A program made the position numbers and the translations under genes. Below, piece after piece: positions 61,086 to 64,000 of a DNA stretch of 64,000 bases. A model generated the notes under the pieces. The model had not been told where the DNA came from. It did no database searches and saw only the letters and a list, made by a program, of their open reading frames with translations. Origin of the DNA: a bacterium OL-1 (lineage in GTDB: Bacteria; Actinomycetota; Coriobacteriia; Coriobacteriales; Atopobiaceae); contig LM994625.1 of assembly GCA_000752675.2 (NCBI GenBank), forward strand, positions 54,102 through 118,101, written 5' to 3'. Numbering within the stretch: position 1 is the stretch's first letter; each line of letters starts with the position of its first letter.

Positions 61086-62006
61086 CTACTCGTGCTCCTC
61101 GAGGAAGCGCTCGACCACGGCGTTGTAGCGCTCGGGCTGCTCGCCGTGCACCCAGTGCGTGCCATCGGGGAAGAGCTCCCACCGGGCGCCGGGGATGCCG
61201 TCTGCCACCTGCTTGGCCACGAGCGGCGTGCACTCATCTGCAGCGCCGGAGGTCACGAGGGTGGGGACGTCGATCGTGGGCAGCTGGTCCACCACGCTCC
61301 AGTGCGAGAGCGCGCCCGTAACCACAAACTCGCTCATGCCCTGCATGAAGTGGTAGCACTCGTCGCCAACTGGGTCCGGCTCGGGACTGTGGAGGTTAGC
61401 GGGCCTCTCGTCCTCCGGAACCTTGGAGACGTGGCGACGGTAATACTCGGCCGTTGCCGCACGTACCTCGGGACGGGTATAGTCACCGTCAACGTCGGCC
61501 TGTGCGAGGGCCTCGTCCATCTCGCGCGGCAGGTAGTGGCGAAGGCGTATTGCCTCGTGAAGCCACAGGTCCATGCTCGCAGGCGAGCTGGCCACCACCA
61601 TCGAGGCAAGACCCTCGTGACCGTGCTCGTGCCAGGGCTCGCCGATGGCGTACATCATGCCCAGCATGCCACCCCAGCTCTGACCCAGGATGTGCAGACG
61701 GTCCCAGCCAAAGGTCGTGGCCAGGTAGGTGCGCACGCAGGCCAGCTCGTCGAGGAAGAGCGAGCAGCCCCAGCGTTCCGGCATGGGCGGCGTCTTGGAG
61801 CGGCCGCAGGAGATCTGGTCGTAGTAGACAACGGCGCGACCATACTTCTCGGCAATGCCGTCAAGGGACTGCAGGTAGTAGTGCGCGGCACCCGGACCGC
61901 CATGCAAGACGAGAAGGGGCAGCCTGCCCGGCTGGCACTCCCCCGCCACCCGGTAGTAGGTCTGGTATCCCGCAAAGGGAATGTAACCCTCGCGCTCCTT
62001 GAGCAT
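61086..62006 (-). CDS. Proline iminopeptidase-like alpha/beta hydrolase
   Basis: The 306-residue protein has the oxyanion motif VLHGGPGAAHYYL, nucleophile elbow LGQSWGGMLG (Ser), an Asp in SGAADECTP and His in FPDGTHWVHGEQ, all as in the S33 proline iminopeptidase family. The lid region (residues about 140-215) also fits. It releases N-terminal proline or similar residues from peptides in the cytoplasm. The ATG at 62006 is the natural start; AGGAGCGCG-like bases lie upstream. Confidence 0.9.
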   Translation of the reverse strand: MLKEREGYIPFAGYQTYYRVAGECQPGRLPLLVLHGGPGAAHYYLQSLDGIAEKYGRAVVYYDQISCGRSKTPPMPERWGCSLFLDELACVRTYLATTFGWDRLHILGQSWGGMLGMMYAIGEPWHEHGHEGLASMVVASSPASMDLWLHEAIRLRHYLPREMDEALAQADVDGDYTRPEVRAATAEYYRRHVSKVPEDERPANLHSPEPDPVGDECYHFMQGMSEFVVTGALSHWSVVDQLPTIDVPTLVTSGAADECTPLVAKQVADGIPGARWELFPDGTHWVHGEQPERYNAVVERFLEEHE

Positions 62007-62084
62007 GATGCGCGCTCCTCTCGGCCGTTTGTTCTTCTCGCCTGCCGGCCGTTGCAGCGTCGGCGCTGGCGTCTGCGCCAGCGC

Positions 62085-63077
62085 CTAGGCCGCCACCAGC
62101 GCGAAGTATGCGATAACTGCAACGCCCAGCACAATGCGGTACCAGCCGAAGGGCTTGAAGTCGTGCTTCTTCACAAAGCCCATGAGGAAGCGGATAGCCG
62201 CAAGCGATACCACAAAGGCTACGACACAGCCCGTAAGGAGAATGGCCGCCTCGGTGCCGGAGAACGTGTTGCCCTTGAGGAAGTACTTCACCAGGCGCAG
62301 ACCCGAGGCGCCCACCATAACGGGGATGGCCAGGTAGAACGTGAACTGCGCCACAACGGTGCGCGAGCACCCCAGGATGAGGCCGCCGATGATGGTGGAG
62401 CCGGAGCGCGAGGTGCCCGGCACAATGGAAAGCACCTGGAAGAGGCCGATGCCCAGGGCCGTCTTCCAGTCGAGGTCGTCAATGTTCTGGATGCGGGCGT
62501 CCGCGTCTGCCACCTGCGAGATTGTGAGCTCCTGCTGCGGCTGTGACGCGCCGTTGTCGGAGCCGGAGAAGTGGCGCGGGCGGTACGCACCGGTCGCGCT
62601 TGTCGCGCTTGCCGCAACGGTGGAGCCTGCGGCAGGGGTGGCCATCAGGCGCTGTGCGCGACGCTCACGGACGGTCTCGATCACGATGAAGGCAATGCCG
62701 TAGACGATGAGCGCGGCGGCGATCACGAAGGGGCTGCCCAGATGGTCCTCGATCCAGTCGTCAAGCGGCAGGCCCACCACTGCAGCGGGGATGCAGGCGA
62801 CGATGGTCTTGGCCCAGAGCGTCCAGGTGGAGCGGCGCTCGTCGGCGGACTTGGAGCGCGAGAAGGGGTTGAGCTCGTGGAAGAAGGCAACAAGCACGGC
62901 AATGATGGCGCCGAGCTGGATCACCACGAGAAACATGTCCCAGAAGTCCTTCGAGACACTGAGAGGCATGAACTGCTCGAGAAGGAGCATGTGCCCCGTC
63001 GACGAGATGGGCAGCCACTCGGTGATGCCCTCGACCACGCCATAGATCGCTGCCTTGAGAAGCTCGAGAAGATCCAC
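62085..63077 (-). CDS. uppP: Undecaprenyl-diphosphatase (BacA type) with insertion
   Basis: The 330-residue enzyme has [15 protein letters not shown] (17-30) and [10 protein letters not shown] (220-229), the two catalytic blocks of UppP, which recycles the carrier lipid undecaprenyl diphosphate. The usual length is about 270; here residues 138-198 are an insertion of low complexity and charged sequence ([35 protein letters not shown]) in a cytoplasmic loop. It serves peptidoglycan and the surface polymers encoded in this window. GGAGGGGGAA precedes the ATG. Confidence 0.95.
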   Translation of the reverse strand: MDLLELLKAAIYGVVEGITEWLPISSTGHMLLLEQFMPLSVSKDFWDMFLVVIQLGAIIAVLVAFFHELNPFSRSKSADERRSTWTLWAKTIVACIPAAVVGLPLDDWIEDHLGSPFVIAAALIVYGIAFIVIETVRERRAQRLMATPAAGSTVAASATSATGAYRPRHFSGSDNGASQPQQELTISQVADADARIQNIDDLDWKTALGIGLFQVLSIVPGTSRSGSTIIGGLILGCSRTVVAQFTFYLAIPVMVGASGLRLVKYFLKGNTFSGTEAAILLTGCVVAFVVSLAAIRFLMGFVKKHDFKPFGWYRIVLGVAVIAYFALVAA

Positions 63078-63200
63078 AGTTCCCCCTCCTTGCGCCGCCC
63101 GGCGGCGACTACGCGTGCTTGCATTTGTTGCGTTTAGTCAATGATGAAGGGGGTGCACGGAGCGTGGCGCGCCGCCACGCCGCATTCAGCGAAAAACTAC

Positions 63201-63233
63201 GTGAGGCAAAGGGAGTTTCCCTTTGTCTCATTC
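63201..63233. repeat. GAATGAGACAAAGGG palindrome, copy 3
   Basis: Arms GTGAGGCAAAGGGA (63201-63214) and TCCCTTTGTCTCAT (63218-63231) pair with only G-T/A-C type mismatches. The TGA stop of the gene at 63228-63452 (minus) is the TGA of the right arm's GAATGA. Same arrangement as copy 1. Confidence 0.85.
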
Positions 63234-63452
63234 TGCGGCGGGCCGCTCGTCTGGGCCTTGGAGCTCAGGCTCGGCGCCCGGGGCTGCGACCGTGTCCTGC
63301 GCGTCATCGCGCGCGTCAACCTTAAGCATCTGGGGGACGCCCCAGGCGAGGAAGCCCGCGAGCAGCGCAATTGTCGCCGCGATGAGGAGCGTGACGAGAA
63401 TAGAGCGCCGGGGCTGCTCGTCCGGTTGTTGGTCCTTGGGGTCCTCGCTCAC
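63228..63452 (-). CDS. Small single-pass membrane protein
   Basis: The 74-residue product has a charged N-terminus (SEDPKDQQPDEQPRRS), one membrane helix (about 17-41, ILVTLLIAATIALLAGFLAW) and an acidic tail. No family is recognised. It starts at GTG 63452 with GGGAGG at 8-9 bases. Its stop is inside the palindrome. It lies between uppP and engB. Confidence 0.65.
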   Translation of the reverse strand: MSEDPKDQQPDEQPRRSILVTLLIAATIALLAGFLAWGVPQMLKVDARDDAQDTVAAPGAEPELQGPDERPAAE

Positions 63453-63753
63453 GCTGCCGCACCTCCCTGTCTGCTCGCGTTACGGCGACATTCTACCCCG
63501 AGTGGCAGGGGGTCAGAAACGCACTCCGGGCGGCGGAATCCTCACCCTCGGCTCCCCCCCCCGACTTCCCTCCGAGCTCCTCACGGCTCTCCCGAACTAC
63601 GCACGGCCGCGTCGCGAGCGCGAGATCCAGGGGAATACGGGAGCGTCGCGAGCGCGAAGTCCAAGCAGCAAGGGATTCGACGCCGAGAATTGCGGCGGCA
63701 CCGCCGGCTTCGGGTAGAATCGTCACCCAAAGGCATCACGAAAAGAGGAAACC
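63453..63753. other. Intergenic upstream of engB
   Basis: A GC-rich spacer with a direct repeat GCGTCGCGAGCGCGA (63609 and 63645 areas), and TAGAAT (63714-63719) as a possible -10 for engB. No gene is convincing. Confidence 0.4.
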
Positions 63754-64000
63754 ATGGCGCTCAACCTGCAGAACGCTCGCTTCATCGCTTCATACGGCAC
63801 CGTCGACGGGCTCCCCGCCCCCACCACGCCCGAGGTGGCCTTTGTCGGCCGCTCCAACGTGGGCAAGTCGTCGCTGCTCAACAAGCTGCTGGGGCGCAAG
63901 GCGCTCGCGAAGGTCTCGTCGCAGCCGGGCAAGACGGCAAACGTGAACTTCTTCGAGGCGGACGGCATCAGCTTTGTGGACCTTCCGGGCTACGGCTACG
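63754..64000 (+). CDS. engB: Ribosome biogenesis GTPase EngB/YsxC, N-terminal part
   Basis: The first 82 codons read [20 protein letters not shown], then [20 protein letters not shown] with the G1 P-loop GRSNVGKSS, the G2 region [13 protein letters not shown] and the G3 block DLPGYGY. This is EngB, a GTPase for large-subunit assembly. GAGGAAAC precedes the ATG. The gene continues past the window end. Confidence 0.95.
   Translation, partial: MALNLQNARFIASYGTVDGLPAPTTPEVAFVGRSNVGKSSLLNKLLGRKALAKVSSQPGKTANVNFFEADGISFVDLPGYGY

Overview
The window is high-GC bacterial DNA with Shine-Dalgarno led genes. Codon use, the mix of lipoprotein, Ig-like surface protein, ECF transporter and IS types, and the style of the repeats suggest an anaerobic actinobacterium of the class Coriobacteriia (Olsenella/Atopobiaceae-like). 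This taxonomic call is inference; no rRNA gene is present. No tRNA, rRNA or CRISPR array was recognised.

Layout. 1-5.5 kb: the end of an ABC exporter, a Fic-family protein, a polyprenyl-phosphate sugar transferase, a lipoprotein and a HAD phosphatase. 5.5-12 kb: a GntR/UTRA regulator and a D-glucosaminate-type PTS operon (IIA, IIB, fused IIC-IID, DgaE-like lyase, DgaF-like aldolase), with a divergent KDPG aldolase gene (eda). 12-19 kb: an IS graveyard. It holds an IS256 remnant, an intact IS5 element with CTAG target duplications, an IS3-type element whose transposase lacks a catalytic Asp, and an IS21 element sitting inside a second IS3-type element that itself interrupts a gtrA-like gene. 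A decayed copy of the 3' half of eda follows. 19-22 kb: a retron-like module, made of a reverse transcriptase fused to a trypsin-like protease, a predicted msr-msd RNA, a possible small membrane protein and a DUF4238 protein. 23-33 kb: an AT-richer cell-surface glycan island with two acyltransferases (one broken), a Wzy-like polymerase, a Wzx flippase, three glycosyltransferases and a Stealth phosphotransferase.

33.8-47.4 kb: yebC, then an ECF transporter set (S component, fused double ATPase, EcfT) next to a DUF4430 protein and a 1,909-residue surface protein that also carries DUF4430 modules, then lgt and a NifU-like protein. DUF4430 is related to the transcobalamin C-terminal domain, so a corrinoid-capture and uptake system is a reasonable hypothesis. 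47.5-64 kb: mostly core genes (U32 peptidase, tyrS, a class A PBP, argR, a proline iminopeptidase, uppP, engB) mixed with large membrane proteins of envelope type (DUF2142, DUF6541, an acyltransferase) and a C39-like protein with Ser in place of the catalytic Cys.

Repeats stand out. A palindrome of the type GAATGAGACAAAGGG occurs three times at gene 3' ends, and in three of the four adjoining genes it supplies the stop codon. Four copies of a 24-bp motif with exact 40-bp period form two inverted pairs around an AT-rich core upstream of the giant surface protein. Three tandem dyads lie between the ECF S-component gene and yebC.
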